Origin: an uncultured Halomonas sp.
GTDB taxonomy: Bacteria > Pseudomonadota > Gammaproteobacteria > Pseudomonadales > Halomonadaceae
Reading direction: 5' to 3'
Assembly (NCBI RefSeq): GCF_947490095.1
Contig: NZ_CANLFS010000003.1
Location: 1 to 64,000, forward strand
DNA length: 64,000 nt
Position numbers and translations under genes: made by a program. The notes beneath the pieces were generated by a model. That model was not told where the DNA came from and did not search any database. It saw nothing but the letters and a program-made list of their open reading frames with translations. Shown piece after piece: positions 49,543-58,813 of this stretch (positions within the stretch are counted from its first letter, which is position 1; each line of letters begins with the position of its first letter).

Positions 49543-52137
49543 TCAAGTCGAGGCCACGGCGGCACCACGGTCCCGCCGCCGACGCTGCATCATGACGATC
49601 AGGCCTAACACCAGGAAGGCCGGAATCCACATCAACTCCTTGGTCCAGCGATCCACCGGCGCCAGCACCTGGATGATCTCCTGATCGAAGTCGAAGCCCA
49701 GATCCGAGGCCTGACTACCGAAGGCCACCATGTCGACCACGGCACGCTCATCCTCGATGATCAGCTGCAGTCCCAGGTTCTCCAGCCGCTCCTCGCCGGT
49801 CTCGCCACTCGGCACCGGCAGCTGCATATAGGTGGTCAACGGGTCACCGAAGTCATCCTCGCCCAGGATCTGCAGGCGCAGGTTGCTCTCGGCGTCGACG
49901 CTACCCAGCGCCTCGACGAACTGTGCCGGCGGGATCTTCTGGTAGGGATCATGAAGCTGATCCATCCAGAACCCCGGACGAAACAGGGTAAAGGCCACCA
50001 ACAGCAGCACGATGGATTCGTACCAGCGATTACGCGCGAGCATGAACCCCTGGGTGGCGGCGGCGAAGATCAACATGGCGATGGTCGAAACCACGAATAT
50101 CAGCACCCCCTGAAGCAACGACACATCGATCAGCAGCAGGTCGGTATTGAAGATAAACAGGAACGGCAAGGCGGCGGTACGCAGGCTGTAGTAGAAGGCC
50201 TGGAAACCGGTGCGGATCGGATCCCCACCCGATACCGCTGCCGCGGCAAAGGAGGCCAGTCCCACCGGCGGCGTAACATCCGCCATGATGCCGAAGTAGA
50301 ACACGAACAGGTGGACCGCGATCAGCGGCACCAGCAGGCCGTTCTGCTCGCCCAGTTGGACGATCACCGGTGCCAGCAGCGCCGATACCACGATGTAGTT
50401 GGCCGTGGTGGGCAGGCCCATGCCGAGAATCAGGCTGAGCACCGCGGTGAAGATCAGGATGAGCATCAGATTGCCCATGGAGAGGATCTCCACCACGTCG
50501 GCCAGAACCAGGCCGACGCCGGTCTGGGACACCGCGCCGACGATGATGCCGGCCGTGGCCGTGGCGATGCCGATGCCGATCATGTTGCGGGCACCGGTGA
50601 TCAGGCCATTCCAGAGATCCAGGGCACCCTCACGGAGATCCGCCGCTATCTCGCTTTGCCCGCGAAACATCGCCGTGATGGGGCGCTGGGTCAGGATAAT
50701 GAAGACCATGAACACCGTGGCCCAGAACGCCGACAGCCCGGGCGACAGGCGCTCCACCATCAGGCACCAGATCAGCACGATCACCGGCAGGATAAACTGC
50801 AGGCCAACCATCACCGTGGGCCGGGTCTGGGGCAGCTGGTAGATGGGGGCATCGGGATCATCGAGCTCCAGCTCGGGATAGTGAGAGCCCACCTTCAGCA
50901 GCCCCACATAGATCACCGCCAGCCCCGCGGCCACCACCCAGGGAGTCGCACCACCCAGCACCGGCTTCAACCAGCCCAGGCCGTAGTAGACCACGAGTGC
51001 GGTGATCATCATCAGCAGCAGGCCACCCAAAAAGCCGATCGCCTTGCGCACCAGCGGCTTGGGCGGATTACTGCTCTCCAGCCCCTGAAGGCCTGCCTTG
51101 AGGGCCTCGAGGTGAACGATATAGACCAGGGCGATATAGGAGATCAACGCCGGCAGAAAGGCGTGCTTGATTACCTCCACGTAGGAGATGCCCACATACT
51201 CGACCATCAGGAAGGCCGCGGCCCCCATGACCGGCGGCATGATCTGTCCGTTGACCGAGGAGGATACCTCCACCGCACCGGCCTTTTCCGCGGAGAATCC
51301 CACCCGTTTCATCATCGGCACGGTAAAGGTGCCGGTCGTCACCACGTTGGCGATGGAAGAGCCGGAGATCAGGCCGGTCATGCCCGAGGCCACCACGGCG
51401 GCCTTGGCCGGCCCGCCCTTGTAGTGACCCAGCAGTGAAAAGGCGACCTTGATGAAATAGTTGCCCGCCCCCGCCTTGTCGAGCAACGCTCCGAACAAGA
51501 CGAACAGGAAGACGAAACTGGTCGATACCCCAAGCGCGATGCCGAAGACGCCCTGTGTCGTCAACCACTGGTGGTTGACCAGGCCGAAGAGACTGACGCC
51601 GCGGTGAGACAGGATGCCCGGCATATAGGGCCCGGCCAGGGAATAGATGATGAAGATCGAGGCGATGATCATCAGCGGCGGGCCGAGCGCCCGTCGCGTG
51701 GCCTCGAGCAGCAACAGGATACCCGCCACCCCGATGATCACGTCCTGCAGGATCGGCGCACCGGGGCGCTGGGCCAACTGTTCATAGAACATGAACATAT
51801 AGGCGCCACAGAACGCGGCGGCCACCGCCAGGATCCAGTCCTGAACGGGAATGCGATCGCGGGGCGAACGCTTGAGCGCCGGATAGGCCATATAGGCCAG
51901 GAAGAGCGCGAAGGCCAGGTGAATGGAGCGGGACTCGGTGGCATTGAAGACCCCGAAGCCCAGCATGAACGGCAGTGGGGACGCGATCCATAGCTGGAAG
52001 AGCGACCAGGCGGCGGCAATGCTGACCAGCAGCTTGCCCGGCGCACCGGCCGGCTTGCGAGCGCCGGTATCACTCGAGGCGACCATATCCTCGAGATCCA
52101 CCTCATGCCCCGCGGCCCTCTTGTTGTCTTCAGTCAT
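49543..52137 (-). CDS. TRAP transporter fused permease (4TM/12TM), TAXI type
   Basis: Inner-membrane protein of 864 residues in which the small DctQ-like and the large DctM-like subunits are fused. The N-terminal 40 residues are polar; helices run from about 45 to 690. DctM core motifs are visible: SGSSIANVVTTGTFTVPMMKRVGF, SSVNGQIMPPVMGAAAFLM and the second-half copy GMGLPTTANYIVVSALLAPV, with MADVTPPVGLASFAAAAVSGG. The last 170 residues (about 695-864) form a DUF3394-like extension ending in a final membrane helix. Works with the TAXI binding protein encoded upstream. Substrate unknown; C4-dicarboxylates or glutamate are typical for the class. Confidence 0.9.
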   Translation of the reverse strand: MTEDNKRAAGHEVDLEDMVASSDTGARKPAGAPGKLLVSIAAAWSLFQLWIASPLPFMLGFGVFNATESRSIHLAFALFLAYMAYPALKRSPRDRIPVQDWILAVAAAFCGAYMFMFYEQLAQRPGAPILQDVIIGVAGILLLLEATRRALGPPLMIIASIFIIYSLAGPYMPGILSHRGVSLFGLVNHQWLTTQGVFGIALGVSTSFVFLFVLFGALLDKAGAGNYFIKVAFSLLGHYKGGPAKAAVVASGMTGLISGSSIANVVTTGTFTVPMMKRVGFSAEKAGAVEVSSSVNGQIMPPVMGAAAFLMVEYVGISYVEVIKHAFLPALISYIALVYIVHLEALKAGLQGLESSNPPKPLVRKAIGFLGGLLLMMITALVVYYGLGWLKPVLGGATPWVVAAGLAVIYVGLLKVGSHYPELELDDPDAPIYQLPQTRPTVMVGLQFILPVIVLIWCLMVERLSPGLSAFWATVFMVFIILTQRPITAMFRGQSEIAADLREGALDLWNGLITGARNMIGIGIATATAGIIVGAVSQTGVGLVLADVVEILSMGNLMLILIFTAVLSLILGMGLPTTANYIVVSALLAPVIVQLGEQNGLLVPLIAVHLFVFYFGIMADVTPPVGLASFAAAAVSGGDPIRTGFQAFYYSLRTAALPFLFIFNTDLLLIDVSLLQGVLIFVVSTIAMLIFAAATQGFMLARNRWYESIVLLLVAFTLFRPGFWMDQLHDPYQKIPPAQFVEALGSVDAESNLRLQILGEDDFGDPLTTYMQLPVPSGETGEERLENLGLQLIIEDERAVVDMVAFGSQASDLGFDFDQEIIQVLAPVDRWTKELMWIPAFLVLGLIVMMQRRRRDRGAAVAST

Positions 52138-52206
52138 AAGCGTGCCCTGCTCTGTAACATTTACTCTGAGAGGGTCCGGAATGGGGTCTTCCGGCAACCC
52201 AAACAG

Positions 52207-52237
52207 AATGCGCGGCCCCCTCGGGTGACCGCGCATT
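52207..52237. terminator. Hairpin between TAXI binding protein and permease genes
   Basis: Perfect 9-bp stem AATGCGCGG / CCGCGCATT around a GC-rich loop. It is typical of attenuators that keep binding-protein mRNA in excess over permease mRNA. Confidence 0.6.
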
Positions 52238-52262
52238 CCTCACCGAGGGGAGATCCCTCGTA

Positions 52263-53243
52263 TCACTCGATCCAGCCCTGCTCGCGATAGTAGCGAGCCG
52301 CCCCTTCGTGCAGCGGTGCGGAGAGGCCAGCGGAGACCATCTCTTCCGGAACGAGGTTCTCGAAGGCCGGATGCAGCTGCTTGAAGCGGTCGAAGTTGTC
52401 GAAGATCGCCTTGACGGTCTGGTAGACGATTTCCTCGTCAGCCTGGGCGGTGGTCACGAAGGTCGCCGCCACACCGAAGGTCTCGACATCCTCGTCGTTG
52501 CCCTTGTAGAGCCCGCCGGGAATGGTCGACATGGAATAGTAGGGATACTCGTCGACGATCCCCTGGACCGCTTCGCCGTTGAGCGGAACCAGTCGAGAGT
52601 CGACGGTGGTGGTGGCCTCCTGGATGGAACCATTGGGGTGGCCCACCACATAGGCCATGGCGTCGATATTGTTATCCGACAGGGCCGAGGCCATCTCGGC
52701 GGCATCCAGCTGGGAAGCCAGCGAGAAGCTGTCCTCGGTCCAGCCCTTGGCATCCATCACGACTTCCATGGTGTTGCGCTGACCGGAGCCCGGGTTGCCG
52801 ATATTGACGCGCTTGCCTTCCAGATCATCGAGGGTCTCGATGCCCGAATCGGCGCGGGCCAGGATAGTCAGCGGCTCCCCGTGGGCACGAAATACCGCGC
52901 GCAGGTCTTCAAAGGCCTCGTCTTCGAAGTTGCCGGTGCCGTTGTAGGCCTGATACTGGACATCCGACTGCACCACGCCCATATCCAGCTGGCCGGACTT
53001 GATGCCGTTGACGTTAGCCACCGAGCCACCGGTAGAGGGCGCGTTACACTTGATGTTGGCGTCGTCCAGACGGTTCACCAGGCGACAGACGGACTGGCCG
53101 ACGACGTAGTAGACGCCGGTCTGGCCGCCGGTACCGATGGTGATGAACTTCTCCTCGTCCTGGGCCATGGCCGGTGACGCGAACATCGCGGCACCCAGGA
53201 TCGCGCCGGTGAAGGCAGCAGCAGAGAATGCATGACGTTTCAT
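52263..53243 (-). CDS. TRAP transporter TAXI-family solute-binding protein
   Basis: Periplasmic receptor of 326 residues: signal peptide (KRHAFSAAAFTGAILGAAMFASPAMAQ), then the TAXI signature FITIGTGGQTGVYYVVGQSVCRLVN, the cysteine pair CRLV...IKCNAPSTGGS likely forming a disulfide, and RVNIGNPGSGQRNTMEVV. The ATG at 53243 has GAGGT six bases upstream. It leads the transporter operon with permease and Usp. The upstream 246 bases hold an AT-rich stretch (about 53316-53360) suited to a promoter and, near 53447-53477, an inverted repeat GCGTTAAT / ATTAACGC that could terminate the dctM transcript. Confidence 0.9.
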   Translation of the reverse strand: MKRHAFSAAAFTGAILGAAMFASPAMAQDEEKFITIGTGGQTGVYYVVGQSVCRLVNRLDDANIKCNAPSTGGSVANVNGIKSGQLDMGVVQSDVQYQAYNGTGNFEDEAFEDLRAVFRAHGEPLTILARADSGIETLDDLEGKRVNIGNPGSGQRNTMEVVMDAKGWTEDSFSLASQLDAAEMASALSDNNIDAMAYVVGHPNGSIQEATTTVDSRLVPLNGEAVQGIVDEYPYYSMSTIPGGLYKGNDEDVETFGVAATFVTTAQADEEIVYQTVKAIFDNFDRFKQLHPAFENLVPEEMVSAGLSAPLHEGAARYYREQGWIE

Positions 53244-53446
53244 GAACATACCTCGTTGACATTGTCGGCAAGAGAGCGGAAGAGTCGCGCCCGCAATGGA
53301 CGCCGAATTTACCACTCCCCTCTACTTTAGCGAAAAAATTATTCCGGGGATAATAACCGGAGGCAAGGCCGGCCGCTCATGGCCGACAGGTTAATCCGTC
53401 TTCTGGTAATCCATGACCCAGTCTAGCCGCGCCGAGCGTTTACGAA

Positions 53447-53477
53447 GCGTTAATTTTTCGAGAAGGAGGATTAACGC
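53447..53477 (-). terminator. Inverted repeat after dctM, possible terminator
   Basis: GCGTTAAT / ATTAACGC with a 15-base loop, 13 bases past the dctM stop on the minus strand. The weak A/T stem makes the call uncertain. Confidence 0.35.
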
Positions 53478-53489
53478 TCCTCGGCCGCG

Positions 53490-54812
53490 TTACCCCACGT
53501 TGTAGCCCAGGGTTCGCGGCAGCCACAGGGCGATTTCCGGAAATACGGCGACCAGCCCCAGGGCGGCGGCCATGGCGACCACGAACAGCAGCGCCCAGCC
53601 CACGGTCTGCTCCAGGCGTATCCTGGCCACCTCGGTGGTCACCATCAGGTTGACCGCAACCGGTGGCGTAAACTGGCCGATGGCGATATTCATCGCCAGC
53701 AGGATCCCGAACCACACCGGGTTCCATTCGAAATGCTGCATCACCGGAATCAGGATCGGCATCATGATCAGATAAATGGAGATGGCATCGAGCAGCATGC
53801 CGGCGGCCAGCACCGCCAGCATGATCAGCACCAGCAACACGACCCCGCTGTCGGAGAGGGAGATGATCCACTCCGCCAGATGGCGGAAGGTGCCCAGCAT
53901 GGTGCCTGCCCAGGCGAAGATGCCCGCCAGCGCGATGATCAACATCACCACCCCGGAGATCACCGCCGCCTCGCCGAACAGCGCCCAGAGGTCCTTCACC
54001 CCCAGCTCCCGGGTCACGAAGAGCCCGACCACCACGCCGTAGGCCACCGCCACCACCGCCGCCTCGGTGGGGGTAAAGAGCCCGGAGCGTAGCCCACCCA
54101 GGATCAATACCGGCGCGAACAAGGCCGGTATCGCCTGCTTGAAGGTCTCGCCTACCCGCAGGCGCTCGACGCCCGCCTCCGCAGCGCCGCCCTCCCGGCC
54201 ACGTCCCTCCCAACCATAGCGACGCGAGACCAGCAGCGCGGGGACCAGCAGCGCCAGGCCGGCGAGGACCCCCGGGAAGAGCCCGGCGGCGAACAGCGCC
54301 CGCAGATCGACCCCCGGCACGACGATAGAGTAGAGAATCAACGCCACCGAGGGCGGAATCAAGATCGCCGTGGAGGCCGAGGCGGCGATCAGCGTAGCGG
54401 AGAATGGTTTCGGATAGCCCGCCCGGGTCATGCTGGGCAGCATCACCATCGCCACCGCGGCGGCATCCGCCGGCCCCGAGCCACTCATGCCTCCCATGAT
54501 CATGCAGACCAGCACCGCCACAAGCGCCAGGCCCCCGTGGCGCGGGCCGATCATCGCCTGGGCGAAACGCACCAGGCGCAGCGCGACCCCGGAGCGTTCG
54601 AAGATCAGTCCCGTGAGGATAAACAAGGGTATGGCAATCAGCGGATACTTGGCGATGCTGTTGTAGGTATTGGTGCCAAGCGTCGCCAGCATCGCCGGCG
54701 ACAGACCGGCCAGGATGCCCGTGGCGCCGGCCAGGCCCAGGGAAAAGGCCACCGGCACCCCGGCGATCAAGAGACCGGCGAAGGCCAGCAGCATCCACAG
54801 ATCAGGACTCAT
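53490..54812 (-). CDS. dctM: TRAP transporter large permease subunit DctM
   Basis: Inner-membrane permease of 440 residues with about twelve helices. DctM features: LIAGVPVAFSLGLAG, GLIFERSGVALRLVRFAQAMIG, GGMSGSGPADAAAVAMVMLPSMTRAGYP, IPPSVALILYSIVV and FTPPVAVNLMVTTEVA. The ATG at 54812 overlaps the end of dctQ by 11 bases. The last gene of a dctP-dctQ-dctM set. Substrate likely a C4-dicarboxylate or another organic acid. Confidence 0.9.
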   Translation of the reverse strand: MSPDLWMLLAFAGLLIAGVPVAFSLGLAGATGILAGLSPAMLATLGTNTYNSIAKYPLIAIPLFILTGLIFERSGVALRLVRFAQAMIGPRHGGLALVAVLVCMIMGGMSGSGPADAAAVAMVMLPSMTRAGYPKPFSATLIAASASTAILIPPSVALILYSIVVPGVDLRALFAAGLFPGVLAGLALLVPALLVSRRYGWEGRGREGGAAEAGVERLRVGETFKQAIPALFAPVLILGGLRSGLFTPTEAAVVAVAYGVVVGLFVTRELGVKDLWALFGEAAVISGVVMLIIALAGIFAWAGTMLGTFRHLAEWIISLSDSGVVLLVLIMLAVLAAGMLLDAISIYLIMMPILIPVMQHFEWNPVWFGILLAMNIAIGQFTPPVAVNLMVTTEVARIRLEQTVGWALLFVVAMAAALGLVAVFPEIALWLPRTLGYNVG

Positions 54813-55281
54813 CCTCGAGGCCTCCACGCAGCCGGTCCCGAACCTGTTGCAGCTGGCGAATCAGCATCGCCGCCGCCAGCATCGGCAGCCAGACGATATA
54901 CCACCACTGCGGTAACCCCAGCCCCGGCGAGAGGGTCTCCCACTGGTACTCCTGCCAGGCCAGCTTGGCGCCGAACCAGGTGATCAGCCCCAGCACCGCG
55001 ACGCCACAGAGGCCCTGGAAGACCACCAGGAGACGGCGTGGCCCCGATGGCAGGGCACGCTCCAGCATGCCGATGCGGATATGGCCGTCGCGACGCAGCG
55101 CCACGGCGGCGCCGCCGAAGGTCAGCACCACCAGCAGGAATACCGAGAACTCTTCGGTAAAGGCCAGCGAGCCACCGGTGATATAACGGGTCATCACATT
55201 GCCGAGGCTGACCAAGGCGATGATCACCAGGGCCAGGCTCGCCAACCAGCGCTCCGGCCTGGCATCCGGGGAAGGCGTCAT
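54802..55281 (-). CDS. dctQ: TRAP transporter small permease subunit DctQ
   Basis: 159-residue membrane protein with four helices (about 12-30, 42-62, 83-105, 125-145). The DctQ pattern VSLGNVMTRYITGGSLAFTEEFSVFLLVVLTFGGAAVALRRDGHIRI is clear. GAGAGGTG lies just before the ATG. Spacing to dctP upstream is 65 bases and it overlaps dctM. Confidence 0.9.
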   Translation of the reverse strand: MTPSPDARPERWLASLALVIIALVSLGNVMTRYITGGSLAFTEEFSVFLLVVLTFGGAAVALRRDGHIRIGMLERALPSGPRRLLVVFQGLCGVAVLGLITWFGAKLAWQEYQWETLSPGLGLPQWWYIVWLPMLAAAMLIRQLQQVRDRLRGGLEDES

Positions 55282-55346
55282 GCGTCACCTCTCAAGGCGG
55301 CGGCCGGCCACGCGGGCCGACCGGTAACGGGAAGGACAGGCGGGAA

Positions 55347-56357
55347 TCAGCGTGACTCGACGGCGGCGCGAGCGGCCTCGACGATCTCCGCACCGATCTT
55401 CGGCACCCATTCATCATGCACGCTGGAGGTGGCCTCGACGAAGGCATCGTACTGGGCGTCCGAGAGCTCCGTCACGGTGACGCCCCGCTCCTGGATAGCC
55501 GCCAGGCGCTCGCTCTCTTCCTCCCGGGTCATGGCTATCTCCCACTCGCCTGCCTCCACGGCGGCCTCACGCAGCATCGTCTGGTCGCCCTCGTCCAACG
55601 ACTCCCAGACCTGACGATTGACGGCGAAAATCAGCGGGTCGTTCATGTAGTTCCACAGGGTCAGATGCGCCTGTCCCACCTGGTCGATGCGCGCCACATC
55701 GAATACCGAGAGCGGGTTCTCCTGGCCATCCACCGCCCCGGTCGTCAAGGCCGGCTTGGCATCGGCCCAACTCATCTGGGTCGGGTCGGCCCCCAGGGCA
55801 TCGAAGGTATCCTGGAACAGCGGCGAGCCCACCACCCGGATCTTCAGTCCCTCGAGGTCCTGGGGCTCATCGATCGCGCCGCGGGAGTTGGAGAGCTGGC
55901 GGAATCCATTCTCGCCCCACCCCAGCGGGATGACGTCCCGGGACTCGATGGCCGCGAAGATTCTCTCGCCCGCCTCGCCGCCGGTAACGGCATCCACCGC
56001 CGCCTCGTCGGGCAGGAAGAAAGGCAGGGAGAAGAGATTGAGCTCCGGCACCTGGGGCGACCAGTTGATCGTGGAGCCCACCGCGGCGTCGATCAGCCCG
56101 GAACGCATGGCGGAAAATTCCCGGGTCTGATCCCCGTTGACCAGCTGGGAGTTAGGATAGACGCGCATGGTGATGCGTCCGTCGGAGCGCTCCTCCACCA
56201 GCTCCGCCCACTTCTCGGCGGCCTGGCCCCAGGGGAAGGCATCGGAGAGCACGGTGGAAACGGCGATCTCGCGCGCCTGGACAGAGAGCGAGGCGGTGAG
56301 CACGGCGGCACCGGCCAGGGCGGCGGCCAGCTTGGCAAGCGGTCGATACGTTGTCAT
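55347..56357 (-). CDS. dctP: TRAP transporter solute-binding protein DctP
   Basis: Periplasmic binding protein of 336 residues: signal peptide (TTYRPLAKLAAALAGAAVLTASLSVQA) and DctP domain, with the carboxylate-binding arginine region in EGLKIRVVGSPLFQDTFDALGADPTQMSWADAKPAL and the GAVDGQENP loop. The ATG at 56357 has AAGGA upstream. First gene of the dctPQM set. Substrate not defined by sequence; an organic acid is expected. Confidence 0.9.
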   Translation of the reverse strand: MTTYRPLAKLAAALAGAAVLTASLSVQAREIAVSTVLSDAFPWGQAAEKWAELVEERSDGRITMRVYPNSQLVNGDQTREFSAMRSGLIDAAVGSTINWSPQVPELNLFSLPFFLPDEAAVDAVTGGEAGERIFAAIESRDVIPLGWGENGFRQLSNSRGAIDEPQDLEGLKIRVVGSPLFQDTFDALGADPTQMSWADAKPALTTGAVDGQENPLSVFDVARIDQVGQAHLTLWNYMNDPLIFAVNRQVWESLDEGDQTMLREAAVEAGEWEIAMTREEESERLAAIQERGVTVTELSDAQYDAFVEATSSVHDEWVPKIGAEIVEAARAAVESR

Positions 56358-56522
56358 GGCGTGTCCTTGCAGCGACGCCCCATCCGGCGCGGCGCGGTTA
56401 TGATTATGAGTCACACGAGGTGTCGGCGCGGTCGGCCCGCAGCCGCGAACGAGCCTGTCGACAGGCCCGGCGCCAACTCATTCTATTCTAAGGCGCTCAG
56501 CGTTGAATATCAGCCCGGCCCC

Positions 56523-57011
56523 TCATTCGCAACGGGCCTCGTGGCCCGGCCAGGCGACACAGTCCCCAGCGCCGATGCCATGCGCTTCGAAGAGGCCGGC
56601 ATTGACCTCCAGCGCGGCCCGATAGGGCTCTCCCGGCCGCGTCACCGGACACCCGGCAGGGGCATCCGAGCCGCAGGGCGTCATGGTATGGGTCGAGACG
56701 ATGCGCCCCTCCCCGTCGATAAAGGCGATATCCAGTGGAATCAGGGTATTATACATCCAGAAACCGCTGCTGCCGGGCTTCTCCGTGGCGTAAAGAAACA
56801 GCATTCCCGCGTCCTCGGCGAGTTGCTCGCGGCCCATCAGGCCACGGCTGCGCTCGGCCGACTCATCCGCCACCTCAACACGGAATTCGTGTGGCCCCGT
56901 GTCGGTAGAAACGGTGAGCGGCAGGCGCTCCACGCCCGTCTCGGCAATGCTTGCCGAGACGGGCGAGAGAAGAGCCAGGGCAAGGATGGCGGTAGTCACG
57001 CAATTCTTCAT
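56523..57011 (-). CDS. Exported DUF192 protein
   Basis: 162 residues: signal peptide (MKNCVTTAILALALLSPVSASIAE) and a DUF192 domain (about 30-160) with SAERSRGLMGREQLAEDAGMLFLY, GFWMYNTLIPLDIAFIDGEGRIV and YRAALEVNAGLFEAHGIGAGD. The family is uncharacterised. The start codon (or an ATG six codons earlier) overlaps or abuts the modC stop, so it is the last gene of the mod operon. Any link to molybdate is by position only. Confidence 0.85.
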   Translation of the reverse strand: MKNCVTTAILALALLSPVSASIAETGVERLPLTVSTDTGPHEFRVEVADESAERSRGLMGREQLAEDAGMLFLYATEKPGSSGFWMYNTLIPLDIAFIDGEGRIVSTHTMTPCGSDAPAGCPVTRPGEPYRAALEVNAGLFEAHGIGAGDCVAWPGHEARCE

Positions 57012-57018
57012 GGCAGAC

Positions 57019-58152
57019 TCATGGGTCATCGCCGGAGACGGTGGCGTCCGGCATCAGGTGGATCCCCGCGGCGAGCAGCGAGACCTGTACCGCCTCCCCC
57101 CGGGCCAGGCCATTACGGCGGGCGGCGTGGGTGGCGATCTCGAAGCCGAGCCGCCGGGGCGTGTGATCGAAGGCCAGGGTAACCGAGGCCATGCCGCCGA
57201 GCACGACCAGCTCCTCGACCCGGGCTTGCACCGGATTCTCGCGCTCGCCCAGCGAGGGACGCCCCCGACGGTGCAGTACCACATCCGAGGACGGCAAATA
57301 CCAGGCCACGCGGGTGCCCGGCGCCAGTGATTCGAGTCCCTCGGCCACCTCCAGGCGCCAGGGCCCCCAGGCCAGACGGCGCTTGCCGCCTGCCGTCACC
57401 ACCTCACCTGCGAAGACATTGTGGCGATCGAGCAGCCGGGCCACCTGGGGTGAGGCGGGGCGCCGAAACAGCGACTCCGGTGGGCCGGCCTGAAGCGTGC
57501 GCCCGGCGTGCAGCACACAGAGGCGGTCGGCCAGTGCCGCCGCCTCATCGAGGTCATGGGTGACCAGCACGATGGGGATGGCGATCTCCTCGCGCAACAG
57601 CGCCAGCTCGCGCTGCAAGCGGCGCCGAGTCACCTGATCCACCGCCGAGAAGGGCTCGTCGAGCAGCAGCACCCGGGGCTCGCGTGCCAGCGCCCGGGCC
57701 AGCGCCACCCGCTGACGCTGGCCGCCGGAGAGTTCGCTCGGATGACGCCCGGCCAGCCCTTCCAGCCGCACCCGGGCCAGCCATTCCTCGGCCCGATGGC
57801 GCCGCTCGGCGGCCGGCAGATGATGCAGGGCCACCATGACGTTACCCAGCGCCGTGAGGTGGGGGAACAGCGCATAGTCCTGGAATACCAGGCCCAGGCG
57901 GCGACGCTGGGGCGGCAGTGCCAGTCGCCTGTCGGCATCGAACCAGACCGCCTCGCCGCAGGCGATGCGCCCGGCGGCCGGGCGATAGAGGCCGGCGATG
58001 CTGCGCAGCAGGGTGGTCTTGCCGCTGCCCGAGGGCCCCACCAGGGCCAGCAGTTCGCCAGCCCCACAGCGAAAGTCCGCCGCCAGCGGGATGGGGCCCG
58101 ACTGATGCAGGCTGACATCCAGGGGAGCCGGGGCCGCTGTGGACTCAGGCAC
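57019..58152 (-). CDS. modC: Molybdate ABC transporter ATP-binding protein ModC
   Basis: 377 residues. ABC domain (about 10-235) with Walker A GPSGSGKTT, Q-loop VFQDYALF, signature LSGGQRQRV, Walker B VLLLDEPFSAVD and switch His in VTHDLDE. The C-terminal Mop/TOBE domain (about 300-365) includes NPVQARVEELVVLGGMASVTLAF. I chose a GTG start at 58152, overlapping the modB end by eight bases, because AGGAGGT lies 8 bases upstream; ATG-started longer frames read into modB. Energises molybdate uptake. Confidence 0.87.
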   Translation of the reverse strand: MPESTAAPAPLDVSLHQSGPIPLAADFRCGAGELLALVGPSGSGKTTLLRSIAGLYRPAAGRIACGEAVWFDADRRLALPPQRRRLGLVFQDYALFPHLTALGNVMVALHHLPAAERRHRAEEWLARVRLEGLAGRHPSELSGGQRQRVALARALAREPRVLLLDEPFSAVDQVTRRRLQRELALLREEIAIPIVLVTHDLDEAAALADRLCVLHAGRTLQAGPPESLFRRPASPQVARLLDRHNVFAGEVVTAGGKRRLAWGPWRLEVAEGLESLAPGTRVAWYLPSSDVVLHRRGRPSLGERENPVQARVEELVVLGGMASVTLAFDHTPRRLGFEIATHAARRNGLARGEAVQVSLLAAGIHLMPDATVSGDDP

Positions 58153-58813
58153 GACGCCACCTCCTGCGTCCCGCGAGGCCATAGACCACGCCAATGGTGA
58201 TAAAGGACACCAGCAGCAGCATCGCCGACATGATGGCCGCCCCACTCTCGTCGAAGGCCTGCACTCGATCGTAGATGGCGATGGCCAGGGTGCGGGTCTC
58301 GCCATCAATGGAGCCACCCACCATCAGGATAACCCCGAACTCCCCCAGGGTATGGGCGAAGGTGAGCGCCATGGCCGACACGATGCCCGGCCAGACCAGC
58401 GGCAGCTCGATGCGCCACAGGGTATGCAACGGCGACAGTCCGCTGCACCAGGCCGCCTCGCGCAGGTTGGCGGGCACCGCCTCGAAGGCACGCTGGACCG
58501 GCTGGACCGCGAAGGGCAGGTTAGCCACCAGGGAGGCGAGCAGGATGCCCTCGAAGGTGAAGTTGAGCCCCTCGCCGAACCATCGCGCCCAGAGCCCCCC
58601 GAACGGGGCTTCGCTGCCAAAGGCCTGCATCAGATAGAACCCCAGCACCGTGGGCGGCATCACCAGCGGCAGGGCGATCAGCGCCTCCCCCAGGGGCTTG
58701 GCGCGCAGGCGGCTGGCGGCCAGGGTGCGCCCCAGCCATATGCCCACCGGCAACAGCAGCAATGCCGTGAGGCCAGCCAGGTGCAACGAGACCGAGAGCG
58801 CCGTCCAATCCAT
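58145..58813 (-). CDS. modB: Molybdate ABC transporter permease ModB
   Basis: 222-residue permease with five or six helices. The EAA coupling region is FEAVPANLREAAWCSGLSPLHTLWRIELPL, and ALPLVMPPTVLGFYL is typical of ModB. The ATG shares one base with the modA stop (TGATG). The 3' end overlaps modC. All three mod genes are thus tightly coupled. Confidence 0.9.
   Translation of the reverse strand: MDWTALSVSLHLAGLTALLLLPVGIWLGRTLAASRLRAKPLGEALIALPLVMPPTVLGFYLMQAFGSEAPFGGLWARWFGEGLNFTFEGILLASLVANLPFAVQPVQRAFEAVPANLREAAWCSGLSPLHTLWRIELPLVWPGIVSAMALTFAHTLGEFGVILMVGGSIDGETRTLAIAIYDRVQAFDESGAAIMSAMLLLVSFITIGVVYGLAGRRRWRRA

Noticed and set aside
49103..53243. TeaABCD ectoine TRAP transporter.
   Set aside because: The binding protein is of the TAXI family and the permease is a fused 4TM/12TM form, whereas TeaABC is a DctP-type three-gene system. 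The Usp gene alone is not enough for that name.
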